Shown: in pieces, positions 34,690-46,724 of the stretch | Layout: every line of letters starts with the position of its first letter | Position numbering within the stretch: the stretch's first letter is position 1 | Notes under the pieces: generated by a model | Told to the model about the DNA's origin: nothing | Databases searched by the model: none | The model's input: the letters and a program-made list of their open reading frames with translations, nothing else | Program-made: the position numbers and the translations under genes | Assembly (NCBI GenBank): GCA_028583405.1 | Contig: CM053250.1 | Location: forward strand, 40,846,230 to 40,910,229 | DNA: 64,000 nucleotides | Source of the DNA: Pogonophryne albipinna | Taxonomy: Eukaryota > Chordata > Actinopteri > Perciformes > Artedidraconidae | Direction: 5' to 3'

Positions 34690-35640
34690 CCTCACCAGCA
34701 GGTAGAATATCTGGGGGTGATGCTCGATGCAGGCAGACTACGTGCCACCCTGACAGAAAGCAGACAGGCATCCCTGCTGCGGGCAGTCTGCAGGCTGTTT
34801 CAGGGGGCGATGGTGACAGCTTTGATCATCATGCAGACGTTGGGTCTCATGACGGCTGCTCACTCCGTAGTGCCACTCGGACTTCTGCATGCACGTCGCA
34901 TACAGAGGTGGCTTACCGGCCTTCGTTTAGATCTCAAGACACAAACGACGTCTGGTGATCATCCCCCCCTCAGTAGAGAGCAACCTCCGATTCTGGGGGT
35001 CCCCAGAGAATCTGCGGAGGGGAGACTGGGGCAAGTGACCTCCTATATCACAGTCTTTACAGACGCTTCAGTGACAGGATGGGGGGGACGTGCCTAGAGA
35101 GAGCAGTAGGTGGTTGCTGGCCTCTGACAGAGGCTCGGCACAGCAACCTCCTGGAGCTGCAAGCAGTGATGCTGGTCCTACAGCACTTCAAACCTTTAAT
35201 ACAGGGCAAACATGTGCTAGTGAGGAGCGACAACCGCACCACAGTGGCGTACATCAACAGGCAAGGCGGAGTCCGCTCAATAGCCTTGTTGACCGCGGCA
35301 GAGAACCTGTTGTGGGTTTCACAGATTGTGTTGTCTCTAAGGGCCCTGCACATCCCGGGACGGGAGAACGGGGGGGCCGACCTCATGTCAAGAGGCGGAC
35401 CCCTGCCAGACGAGTGGAGGCTTCACCCGGAGGTGGTGAAGCAGTTCTGGACTCAGTTCGGGAGAGCAGAGGTGGACCTGTTCGCCAATCGGCGCAACAG
35501 CCACTGTGCCCTGTGGTTCTCCCTGGCCCGGTGGGACAATCCGCCCTTGGGGGTGGACGCATTTGCACACGAGCCATGGCCAAGGAAGCTGCTTTACGCC
35601 TTTCCACCGCTGCACCTTATCCCCCCCTTCTGGATAGGGT
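34690..35640 (+). pseudogene. DIRS copy B RT thumb and RNase H
   Basis: 34717-35097 encodes the RT connection (MMLDAGRLRATLTESRQASL) and the first RNase H Asp in FTDASVTGWGG near 35060. 35079-35642 continues in another frame with SNLLELQAVMLVLQHF, VRSDNRTTVAYINRQGG (second catalytic cluster), ADLMSRGGPLPDEW and the FANRRNSHCALWF linker before the recombinase. Confidence 0.8.
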
Positions 35641-35809
35641 GAGGCGGGAGCAGCTGTCAGTCATCCTAGTGGCCCCAGATCGCCGCCTGGCGCCGTGGTA
35701 CGCGGGGTAACACAGATGATGGTGGGCCAGCCCTGTGCTATTCCTCAGGTCTGGGGAGCGCTGTATCAGGAAGCAGGGGCAATAGGGACGTTACCCACTC
35801 TGGGCCAAC

Positions 35810-36949
35810 CTCTCCAGGCTTGGCTCCTGAGAGGGACAGGCTGAGACAGGTGGGGCTGTCTGACAACGTTATTCAGACTATCCAAGCAGCAGGAGCAGAA
35901 TCCACCACAGCCTGTTACAGGCCAAAGTGGGCGGGATTCCGGCGATGGTGTGTAACCGTAGAGAAGTTGGGGCCGCAATTTGGATAAGGCACACTCACAC
36001 ACGCTTACCTCGTGTAGAGGCTCTAGACTCCTTCCTTCAGGAAGGAGTCTAGAGCCTCTGTCATGCACGCTGGGCTCTATTCTTACCTACTTACAGATAC
36101 TGGTGGACAGGGGGCTGGCTCATTCCACAATTAAGGTGTATGCAGCAGTCATTTTGTCCTGCCATGAGGGATTTGGAGGCAGGTCAGCCTTCAGTCAGCC
36201 GCTTATGTCGCGGTTTTTGCAGGGGGTCAGGAGGCAGCGCCCAGTGCACGCCTCCGCCCCACAGTGGGACCTGCCGTTGGTGCTCGAGGATCTGGTCACA
36301 GAACCATTTGAGCCCCTGGAGCTCTCCTCCCTGAAAGCACTGTCATGGAAGACAGCATTGCTACTTGCCTTGACTTCGGCCAAAAGAGTGTCCGAGCTGA
36401 CCGCTCTGTCGGTGCACCCAAGCTGCCTTTTGATCCGGGGTGACCGTAGCGGGGCGACACTCAGACCGAACCCCTCCTTTACTCCTAAGAGCCTAAGGAA
36501 TTTGTTCAGGTCAAGGGCTATTCAGTTAGGTGGCTTTAATCTTCCACCCCATATTGAGGCCAGGGAGGCTAAATTGCACCCCCTCTGCCCAGTGCGTGCG
36601 CTAGCATGTTATGTAGAGCGCACGGCTGCCATTAGACGCACTGAACAGCTGTTTGTGTGCTTTGGGGATGGTGTGGCTAGAAAAGCTCTCTCCAAGAAGC
36701 GCCTAACAGGATGGCTATGCGGGTGCATTACACATGCCTATGGATGGGCGGGGAGAGCCCTCCCCACTGGGGTCCGTGCGCATTCTACACGGGCTGTGGC
36801 AAACAGCCTTATTCAGCAGCGTGAGTGTCGAAGATATATGCACGTCGGCGTCTTGGTCTACGCCAGGCTCCTTCATAAAATGTTATCTCCTGGACATGTC
36901 TGGCTCCTTCTCGTGGTCTGTGCTTGCCGAGGCAACGCATGACTGGTGA
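35810..36949 (+). pseudogene. DIRS copy B tyrosine recombinase
   Basis: The N-terminal core-binding part is broken at 35952-36059 by an inverted 68-bp copy of 37247-37314 plus a 20-bp-arm palindrome. 36060-36940 is mainly open: HSTIKVYAAVILSCHEGF, TSAKRVSELTAL (catalytic Arg), ARKALSKKRLTGWLCG and VRAHSTRAVA (HxxR). After HxxR the frame slips, and the Tyr segment FIKCYLLDMSGS lies in the 36734-36949 frame. Confidence 0.85.
36016..36059. repeat. Perfect 20-bp-arm palindrome in recombinase
   Basis: Arms 36016-36035 and 36040-36059 (AGAGGCTCTAGACTCCTTCC and its exact complement) with a TTCA loop. It directly follows the 68-bp inverted insertion. Absent from copy A at the matching place (about 14705). 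Confidence 0.95.
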
Positions 36950-37431
36950 GAGGGGGGGTGGCTGTGGGTCAGCAGGTGTCTGACCCCCCCCTGGACATAA
37001 AGCACTTGTGTTTTCCCATGCTCCTGAGGGACTCGGGAGACATGGTGCGCAATCAGCCCCATACAGGGCTGGAGGCAGGCTGGGAGAGCCTTCCTCACTA
37101 TTGTCCATGCCCACTTGCTACACGGAGCGTGTGTGAGTGTGGGAGACGTGGTGCACTTATGTTTTCCCATGCTCCTGAGGGACCTGGGGAACATGGTGCG
37201 CGGTAGGCTCCAGACGGAGTCTCCGCACAGATCTTTTCCAGGCACACTCTACACGAGGTAAGCGTGTGTGAGTGTGCCTTATCCAAATTGCGGCCCCAAC
37301 TTCTCTACGGTTACAACCGGAGGGGAGGAAGTGGAGATGCAATGGATGTTAGCCAAAAGCCGGTCAGGGACGGTGTGGTGGGTCGATGTTGTTGGATGAC
37401 AGGGCGTGTATACATCGGGGCTCCGCCCACT

Positions 37432-37530
37432 GTACCCATAGAGTCCAGTAGAGGGCGGAGCCTGTGTGAAATATAACAGGGGGTTACGTATTGTAACCCT
37501 AGTTATATAAGCACAGGCGGAGCCCTCTAC
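37432..37530. repeat. DIRS internal complementary region
   Basis: 37432-37474 is the exact reverse complement of the left outer end (31911-31953); AAC at 37475-37477 is the single shared GTT; 37478-37530 is the reverse complement of the right outer end (to 37778) with two mismatches. This is the layout expected if it templates the joint of a circular intermediate. Confidence 0.93.
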
Positions 37531-37573
37531 CTGGGGGCCCTGTCTTTCCTAGTCCGCTCACTGAAGAGTGTAT

Positions 37574-37781
37574 AGGATAGTGGGCGGCGGGTGTAGCCGC
37601 CTTTATATACTGTGGGCCTACGCGCGCATTCAGGTAGGCTCGCCCCGATTGGCCGGCTACGTTTACGTAAGCTCAGTAGGTGAAAGCACGCACAGCATGA
37701 TAGAGAGTAGTACCCATAGAGTCCAGTAGAGGGCTCCGTCTGTGCTTATATAACTAGGATTACAATACGTAACCCCCTGTT
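37574..37781 (-). promoter_or_regulatory. DIRS right terminal region, inverted
   Basis: The inverted repeat 37574-37734 matches 31929-32089 except at three positions, and is followed by a right-only end containing GTTATATAAGC-type text (inverted) and ending AACCCCCTGTT. It carries the same TATA sequence pointing back into the element. Confidence 0.8.
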
Positions 37782-39486
37782 TTATATCCATGTCGGAAAG
37801 GGGAATAAACATGGTCCAGAGAATTGTAGTCTTAATTCTATTGTTTCTTCTTTTTTGAATTGTATGTATATTTCTGGATGCACATTATAAAAGCTGGCAG
37901 TTCACAGTCTACAACTACACCTAGCTAAAAGTAGAAGCTTAGAAAAAGTTTCAGAGAAATAAAGAGATGGCTTTTTTTAAGTGATTGAACAAGATCTGTT
38001 TTTAAAAATATGGGAGTTGAGCCTTTAAAACAAAAAGCATTTTCAGAATAGAGAACTCTTCATATTTCTCCAGGGTTACTTCTACTGTCTGGTCTGGGGG
38101 GAGGATCAATGACATGGCTAACAATGTAGATTTACACAACTGCTACACCTTTCAGCATATTTTCTTCAGAGCCACAATATTTGCACTGGCTGAGTAAAAA
38201 GTTCTAGATCTAGATTACGGGACAAGAATACAGGAAACAACATAGAAAGCCAAATTACATGTGGCCTAGGTACAGGCATCAACACAATCCTCTACAGATT
38301 AAAACATCAGTTACATGAGATAAGATTAGACTGAGATTAGTCAGCAGACATGCATATTAATGACCAAGATCAGCAATTTATTGAATCTGAGCAGAGATAA
38401 GGACAGTCAATCTGAAAATGCCCTGATTAAAGAGGGATTATATCTAGGTGGTCTACTGTAGATATAATCAAGAATAACAAGGAGATGTTCCTTTAATCAA
38501 GGAAGAAGGCTTCAAAGTGCTACAAAGCACTAAATCAATGCTGGCTTCAAGTAGGGGAACATGATCATTTCACCAAAAAAACGATATTACATTTAAAATA
38601 CCTTAAAATGCTTGGGGAAAGTTGACGAAAGAGTACAAGGAATTTAAATGAACTGATTATACCTGCATTTGAAATGATTCAATGCTGCCTCTTTTGCACA
38701 GTAGTTTGTCTTCTGTCAGAACAGGTTGTTATATTCCTAATATTAGAATAATCTGAACACCAGATATTGAATAAACACAACTGACTTAACATTTCTAATA
38801 CTGTTTTTCTTAGTAATATAGGGCACCTTCATAGTAGACTGTCTAAGTGCAATTCAGTGTTTGAAGTGTTCTATTGCTTGGCCAGAAGATTGGATAGAAA
38901 CCAACAAACAATGTCAGTTAATAACCAGCAAAATACCTCAGAAAAAGAAGGAAACACCTCATCACGCTTTGACACTTGCATTAAAACTCAACATTTCCAA
39001 GTATTTCAAGTTGTAAAACGTTAACTTTTCCATTAACGCTGAGTCTGAGTGCGTGCATCATGTCCTGTGCCTCTCTGCTGAAAGAGGTCACTTAAATTCC
39101 CCGCAGCGGCGTATTGAAAGGGTGAACCTCTTTTCACCACTTTATTCCTCTGGCTATTCCTCTCCTCAGCTAACAGCTGTGGGAGGACTTTGCATAATTG
39201 AAAAATGACAGTAAGCTGTTGAAAGCTGAGCAGAATTATCCACCGCACGGACTGTCCGTGCTGATAGAGGAACAATGAATACACCTCAGCTGAGTAATAA
39301 TAATTTATGAATTTCATTTTTGATTAAAATGTTTAATTGTGGCCTCATTGTCACACTTTAATCTTATAAATGACATATAGTTTGAGATATCTCTCTTCTG
39401 TTAGCCTGAATGCAGGCTGAAATTAATCATCATAAAGAACCAAATTCCTTCAGACTGATGGTAAGAAATTAATGATTGATAGATGG
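37782..39486. other. Intron sequence, nothing recognised
   Basis: AT-rich, no exon, no clear element. The frame at 39033-39317 has no recognised similarity. Confidence 0.45.
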
Positions 39487-40675
<1,189 letters not shown>

Positions 40676-41721
40676 ATTATTCTTCCACAATTGGGTAATG
40701 TTTTTGTTATAGCAGCAATCTTAAAATCTTTCATGGTGGAAAAAGTATCAATATAATAAATTAAAAATAAAATACATATAAAAACAATGTATGTACAGGA
40801 ATTTAGTTTGGTTCAAACTCAGTCATTAGCTGCAGCAGCAGCAGCTGAGTGGTCTCCTGGTCTCCTCTTGTTGTTGTTTGAGAAGCTGGATTGAGTTATT
40901 TGTTGACTCTGCTGAGCATGGGGTTTTGCTTTAGGTGCCTGAAGTGAAAATGCTTTCACAGTGACATATGACAGATATAGATGTAAAGTTCACATTTGAC
41001 AAACAAAAACTCTCAGGGGATGACAGTCGGAGAATAGTGTTCTTGTGTGACACCATCAGTGGATGTTGCTCATGCACTTATCTCTTATCGAACATGGAAG
41101 AAACGTAAATGCACTGCTCACAGAAGGCACATTTTAATAGAAAAGGAGATATTATGTGATATTGGGCTATATAAATAAACATTGATTGATTGATTATACA
41201 CATTTTCAAGCTGTTTTTAATCAAACACTTTCACACAGTATCATGAACTGTGCTTCACTGTTGACATTGGTTGACAATTGGTTGTGGTTTTCAGGTACAG
41301 ATTTTCAAGAATATTTAACCTGACGACCAGAGCCCTCCATGTGTTTGATGATCGGTCAGTTAATCAAAAACGTTGATCAAGGCAGTAATTACTCAACGAC
41401 TACAGATTGAATACCAATAAGATAAGCCTTTGTTTGTTAAGATTGAAGATGTAATACGTGCTCTTGCAATACAGTATCTGAATGAATGGTAATGACTTAG
41501 ATGGTTATTTAGGCCATGGATGTATAATATGAACTGGATAGGGCTTTGGACTTGGGGCCCGATGCATTCCTATGAGAGTGGCTCAAGCCAAAATGGCCTG
41601 CCTCTCTATAACAAAAACAGCTGTATCTGGGGACATTGAGCATGCACACTAGTATTTTCCATAAGCCCTGCCTCCAATCTACAGTGTCACTGCCAGTCTC
41701 GACTCAGTCAAATGAATGAAG
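40676..41721. other. Intron sequence with a short LINE/SINE-type tail
   Basis: At about 41160-41196 GGGCTATATAAATAAACATT followed by GATT repeats resembles a retroelement 3' tail (+ strand). Otherwise nothing recognised. Confidence 0.45.
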
Positions 41722-41926
41722 CAGTGGCGTAGCCACCATAGGGCCAGGGCGGGCCCAGGCCCACCCAGTTTGCTCATTGGCTCACCCTGAGAAAGCTTCG
41801 GTCATTTTTTTTATTTTTTATTATTATTATAGATTTTTGTATTCACCCATTGAGAATATCCAAGCATTCAAAGTTAAATTCAAGTGAACAAATATCGAGT
41901 TGAATTAATGCACAGTTGAATTACCC

Positions 41927-42310
41927 TTGGAACTAATTTCCGGTAAAAACTGGTTGAGGTGGTATGAAGATTTTCCCTGGGTGGAATACAGCGCAAGTAC
42001 GGACACGCTTTTCTGTAAAATGTGCAGACATTTCCCCAGCCCAGGAGCTGAAGGTGCATTTACGAGGGAAGGATATGTAGACTGGAAGCACCTGTGTAAC
42101 TCGTTCGAGAGACATAAAAAAAGCGAGGACCACTGCAAGTCCATGAGCAGGTTTGAATGCTACAACCTATTGTTGCTCTTACCTAGTGCAATAAAAGAGT
42201 TACATTACGATTGTATACAACCCAATTTGTGTTCTGTGAATCTGAAAAGGATAGTACATTGTTTTTGTGACTTTTGTTGCAGTTGTAAATATGTCTTAAA
42301 TGTAATTTAG
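41927..42310 (+). pseudogene. hAT transposase N-terminal zinc-finger fragment
   Basis: 127-residue open frame. KNWLRWYEDFPWVEYSASTD, LFCKMCRHFPSP and REGYVDWKHLCNSFERHKKS with a following DH match the TTF-type zinc finger at the N-terminus of ZMYM/DUF4371-like hAT transposases (Cx2C near residues 30-33, then paired His). Similarity fades after about residue 80; the DDE catalytic domain is missing. The ATG at 41927 is simply the first available. Confidence 0.75.
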
Positions 42311-42549
42311 GTTAACTTCCTGTGTTATTTAGATGCTTTTATTTTGAAGGCGAGTTTACGCTGTTGACAGGAAGTTGTTGTTGCTATGGAAACAACGTGA
42401 CGGAGAAAAGGACCGGAGATTAAACTACATATAAAGACGGAGAAAGTAAAGGATAAAGTTTATGTTTAAGTTTAGCACCCCCCGAAGAGGCACAAAGTTG
42501 GTATTAACTATAATATAAAAATGTGGGTTTTGTGCTAATTCGTTTATAT

Positions 42550-43036
42550 CAGGGGTGTCAAACTCAAGGCCCGGGGGCCAAATCCGGCCCGCGACTTCAT
42601 TTAATGTGGCCCCACAAGAGCTTGCAAAGAATATAATATGTTTATTATACGGTTACATGCCGCTTTACAGGAGCACATTGCCCATAAACTACATGTCCCA
42701 CAATGCATCTCAAATTAGACTTTTTTTCTCGGAATTTGACTTTTTTCCCTCAAAATGTAACTTTTTTTTTCAGAATTTGGCTTTTCTTTTTAAATCATTT
42801 TGTGACATGCGCACTGAAGAGACTTGCAATTGTTTGCCCTAGACTTCTGCTTTCAGACGTAGTTATTACCCTATCCGATAATAATCCAATGCAGAGGCAA
42901 TAATGTTATAGAATACATTATTTTATATTAAATATTTATATATTTATTCTTATATAGTCTTATATATAAAACTGGCCCTTTGAGTGCAACCATGATGCTA
43001 ATGTGGCCCGAGTTGAAATTGAGTTTGACACCCCTG
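42550..43036. mobile_element. hAT MITE nested in hAT, exact 8-bp duplication
   Basis: Perfect 18-bp inverted ends CAGGGGTGTCAAACTCAA / TTGAGTTTGACACCCCTG, flanked by GTTTATAT at 42542-42549 and 43037-43044. 487 bp, noncoding; interior CCGGCCCGCG and GGCCCTTTGAGTGCAA match the family seen at 9461. Confidence 0.93.
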
Positions 43037-43697
43037 GTTTATATGCTGTTTTGTGGCTTTGCTGTCTGTTTACAGTTCACTTTTGGTAGTATGCTAAAGT
43101 GATTCTAATACGGATGGAGCCTAAATGTATTTGTTATTTTTGTGTCTATATAGCTCTTACGTTGATATTGGAGATTTCAATAAATTCACATCATCAGTCA
43201 AGTCTTCGACCATTATTCGGAGGGAAATGCTACAACGATGCTTGGCAATGGGCATTATTATATGTTATTATTATAGGCCAGGCCTACTTTAAAGTCATTT
43301 TTCCCCCTGGAAAAAGCTGGCCCACCCTATTTTATACAGGCCCGCCCTAAAGTACATTTCTGCCTACGCTACTGGAATGAAGAGGTATAATAGCTCTAGA
43401 TTTTGCTTAAAGCACATTTTACAACTTTTAAACTCTAATTTTAAGCCATCTTTAAGTGACCGTACTGGCCAGTTGATCTCAAAAAAAGATATATGCTGAT
43501 TTACAGACCTCCCTTTCCCAATGGAATCCAATGGCAAAAAGTATTTTTGGGCCCAGTGACATCATGGACTGACACAGAAGTTGTAGTACCACCGTTTGGC
43601 CACTACAACATTTTGCCGACTTACAATAAGTGCATTCTACAGAGCACCCTAGGGGACATGGAGAAGAAAAAATAATAATTTAAAAAAAAGAAAAATG

Positions 43698-43783
43698 TTT
43701 TGCGAGTTGTTGCAAAACCTTTGCGAGATCTCACAAAACCCCTTTGCGAGATCTCGCAATACTTTTGTGAGATCTCGCAAAAC
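43698..43783. repeat. Four palindromic TTGCGAGATCTCGCAA units
   Basis: Units of about 22 bp around 43698-43717, 43718-43738, 43741-43760 and 43762-43783. The third is a perfect TTGCGAGATCTCGCAA palindrome; the others differ by one to a few bases. They lie about 60 bp upstream of a transposase-like start at 43840. Confidence 0.85.
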
Positions 43784-43839
43784 TTTTTATTTAGCTCAAT
43801 GTACTTCCTGGTCAGTTCAGCAACACAGAAACCACAGCA

Positions 43840-44035
43840 ATGGAGCGGTTCATCGATTTTACTTTGAACTTTACCTTAAATATAAAGATATAACATCAGT
43901 GCTTGGCAATAGGCACAGGTTTCACATAAGTGAAAGACACCTCAAGAGAACACTCAGAGTGAGGGGACATGCACGTCGCAAACATAGACTGTATAATACT
44001 CTGAGCTGAGTTATTGACAGATTCAAATTTTGCGG
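43840..44035 (+). pseudogene. Possible integrase-type transposase, N-terminal fragment
   Basis: ATGGAGCGGTTCATCGATTT begins one frame (MERFIDF) and, after a one-base slip, the next reads FELYLKYKDITSVLGNRHRF and ISERHLKRTLRVRGHARRKH. The helix-turn-helix-like ISERHLKR block resembles the start of fish transposon proteins with an rve integrase core; I base this on memory of such proteins. The catalytic core is not seen; it may have been lost or fall in the N gap. Confidence 0.4.
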
Positions 44036-44344
44036 ATCAATGACTCATGAACATAACGTTGTAAAAATACAAACAACATGACTTTACAATCATAGCAAGG
44101 TAGACAACAAGCTACAGAGTTGTTTTTATCAGAACAGTTCGATACGCGCCGTCATCCGAGCTAAACATCAAGAATTGGTCACAATCTGCAGCTGGAGGAG
44201 AGAGGAGTGCTTAGGGACAAACTGCAACGCCAAAAACATATACTCATAGGAAAATTCAAGAACTTCATTTTTTTAAGATGTAGTGCTACCAAAATCTTTT
44301 AACACATCAATGGTTATGTTGTTGTTACAATATAACACTTATTT

Positions 44345-45344
44345 NNNNNNNNNNNNNNNNNNNNNNNNNNNNNNNNNNNNNNNNNNNNNNNNNNNNNNNN
44401 NNNNNNNNNNNNNNNNNNNNNNNNNNNNNNNNNNNNNNNNNNNNNNNNNNNNNNNNNNNNNNNNNNNNNNNNNNNNNNNNNNNNNNNNNNNNNNNNNNNN
44501 NNNNNNNNNNNNNNNNNNNNNNNNNNNNNNNNNNNNNNNNNNNNNNNNNNNNNNNNNNNNNNNNNNNNNNNNNNNNNNNNNNNNNNNNNNNNNNNNNNNN
44601 NNNNNNNNNNNNNNNNNNNNNNNNNNNNNNNNNNNNNNNNNNNNNNNNNNNNNNNNNNNNNNNNNNNNNNNNNNNNNNNNNNNNNNNNNNNNNNNNNNNN
44701 NNNNNNNNNNNNNNNNNNNNNNNNNNNNNNNNNNNNNNNNNNNNNNNNNNNNNNNNNNNNNNNNNNNNNNNNNNNNNNNNNNNNNNNNNNNNNNNNNNNN
44801 NNNNNNNNNNNNNNNNNNNNNNNNNNNNNNNNNNNNNNNNNNNNNNNNNNNNNNNNNNNNNNNNNNNNNNNNNNNNNNNNNNNNNNNNNNNNNNNNNNNN
44901 NNNNNNNNNNNNNNNNNNNNNNNNNNNNNNNNNNNNNNNNNNNNNNNNNNNNNNNNNNNNNNNNNNNNNNNNNNNNNNNNNNNNNNNNNNNNNNNNNNNN
45001 NNNNNNNNNNNNNNNNNNNNNNNNNNNNNNNNNNNNNNNNNNNNNNNNNNNNNNNNNNNNNNNNNNNNNNNNNNNNNNNNNNNNNNNNNNNNNNNNNNNN
45101 NNNNNNNNNNNNNNNNNNNNNNNNNNNNNNNNNNNNNNNNNNNNNNNNNNNNNNNNNNNNNNNNNNNNNNNNNNNNNNNNNNNNNNNNNNNNNNNNNNNN
45201 NNNNNNNNNNNNNNNNNNNNNNNNNNNNNNNNNNNNNNNNNNNNNNNNNNNNNNNNNNNNNNNNNNNNNNNNNNNNNNNNNNNNNNNNNNNNNNNNNNNN
45301 NNNNNNNNNNNNNNNNNNNNNNNNNNNNNNNNNNNNNNNNNNNN
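44345..45344. other. Assembly gap (1000 N)
   Basis: Exactly 1000 N, a standard placeholder, so true length is unknown. A missing exon of the GALNT gene could sit here. Confidence 0.99.
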
Positions 45345-46639
45345 GACCCCTCTGAAGTCTGAGTGCCAAGGACCTAATATTATTATGTCTGTCATTAATG
45401 TCATGTCAATGTCATGTCATCACCCATTATAACAATTTTCTTTCCTTTTTTCTCTTCTCTTAACTGAATAATCCTGTCTTTAAATATAACCCAATGTAAA
45501 GTCCTTATCCTGCACCATTTTAAGGCTTCAAAACAGGCCTTTTTACTGTATGTGTTTGGAGAAATGACACAATCAATGGCCCAGAATTGTACTTTATAAA
45601 CTATGAATCTTGTGGTGCTTGAAGAAATACACACTGGTTAAGCAGGCCAAGTTATATATATATATTATATATATATATATATGCCTTTTTTGGAGCCCTT
45701 TTTTTCAATATTTATTAAAATGTCACTAGTTATTTAAACAAACCACTATCTGAGGATTATACAAGCAACCATAAAACACCCTTTATCTAGAGAGCCATTG
45801 AAGCCCATGAAGAATTTACCCTTCCACAAATCTTTTCATCTGCTGTATTAATAAAGTTGCCACGTGTTTTAAATTCAATTTAAGGCACTATCTGTGCAGA
45901 ACATTAAACATATTCTTCATTTGCAGTATTTTATTTTAAAAGTGTTCAGAAAGACTGCATCAATGATATGCTATATATCTATATAATATCAATATTGTTA
46001 ACTTCAACCAAAGTCAATTTAAATAGTGGGCAAAAATGGGTTAATTGCCATGCATGTGGTGTTTGATATAGTTTATGTTGAATTTCAACTATTTTAGGCA
46101 GAAAAACGTATATATTGACTACAACTTTTTTTACAATTTACTATAATTTAGAAAGGTTTTTGTGAGAAATCATTTCAAAGTAAACTTTTTTTCATTTTAT
46201 ATTTAAATTTGAAATGTTTGCACACAACATTATTAATTTATACATTTTTATAATTAAAAAAATTATGAACCCATTTATTGTATTTCCTTGAGGCTGGGGA
46301 AGATATCCAGCATGTAGTTCAACATGCAAATGTTGTAATGCAAGTAAGTATAAGTATAACATGGAAAAGGAAATCAAATAAGTTTCATAGGAGGATGTGG
46401 ATTTATTTTCTCTCACCTTGTAATTACACAATCAAACAATCTATCATTTAGCTCTGGCCTTCACTCACAAAAAAACATTTCGTTGAATTGGACACATTTT
46501 TCGAAGCTCTATTGAATGACATGCAATGACTGGGACTGATGGAAGAATCTGAGAGGAATGAACTAGGAGCAGAGAAATAATCATATTTAAAAGGCAGCAG
46601 CTTCATAAGAGGCCAACAAGAGTCACAGAGTGTGTCACT
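45345..46639. other. AT-rich intron with short TA repeat
   Basis: (TA)n at about 45652-45682. No exon or element recognised. Confidence 0.45.
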
Positions 46640-46724
46640 TTGCTGAAGGATATTTGTGACCAGCTATCCAGGCCAGACTCTAAAGACTTTCCAAGGGGTA
46701 AAAATGCTGCTGCCGGAGTACTGA

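Larger units (their letters stand above)
31908..37781 (+). mobile_element. DIRS-type retrotransposon copy B, both ends present
   Basis: 5.9 kb bounded by GTT at 31908-31910 and 37779-37781, with 161-bp inverted terminal repeats (31929-32089 and 37574-37734) and a 99-bp internal complementary region at 37432-37530 that joins complements of the two outer ends. Gene order is gag-like repeats, RT, RNase H and tyrosine recombinase, all on the + strand. No target duplication is expected or seen. The terminal repeats differ at only three of 161 positions, yet the coding regions carry many frameshifts, a catalytic change in RT and an inverted insertion in the recombinase, so the copy is dead. Confidence 0.93.
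41722..43374 (+). mobile_element. hAT element (TTF zinc-finger type) with target duplication
   Basis: Ends CAGTGGCGTAGCCAC and GCCTACGCTACTG (inverted), flanked by GAATGAAG at 41714-41721 and 43375-43382, an exact 8-bp duplication. It keeps the N-terminal piece of a transposase (41927-42310) but not the catalytic part, and has been invaded by a second hAT MITE at 42550-43036. Length without the nested MITE is about 1.16 kb. Confidence 0.9.

Noticed and set aside
31908..37781. Two adjacent LTR retrotransposons
   Set aside because: Terminal repeats are inverted, no integrase or protease, and a tyrosine recombinase is present: DIRS.
44283..45404. 350-codon frames across the N run
   Set aside because: Made of unknown bases, no evidence of coding.
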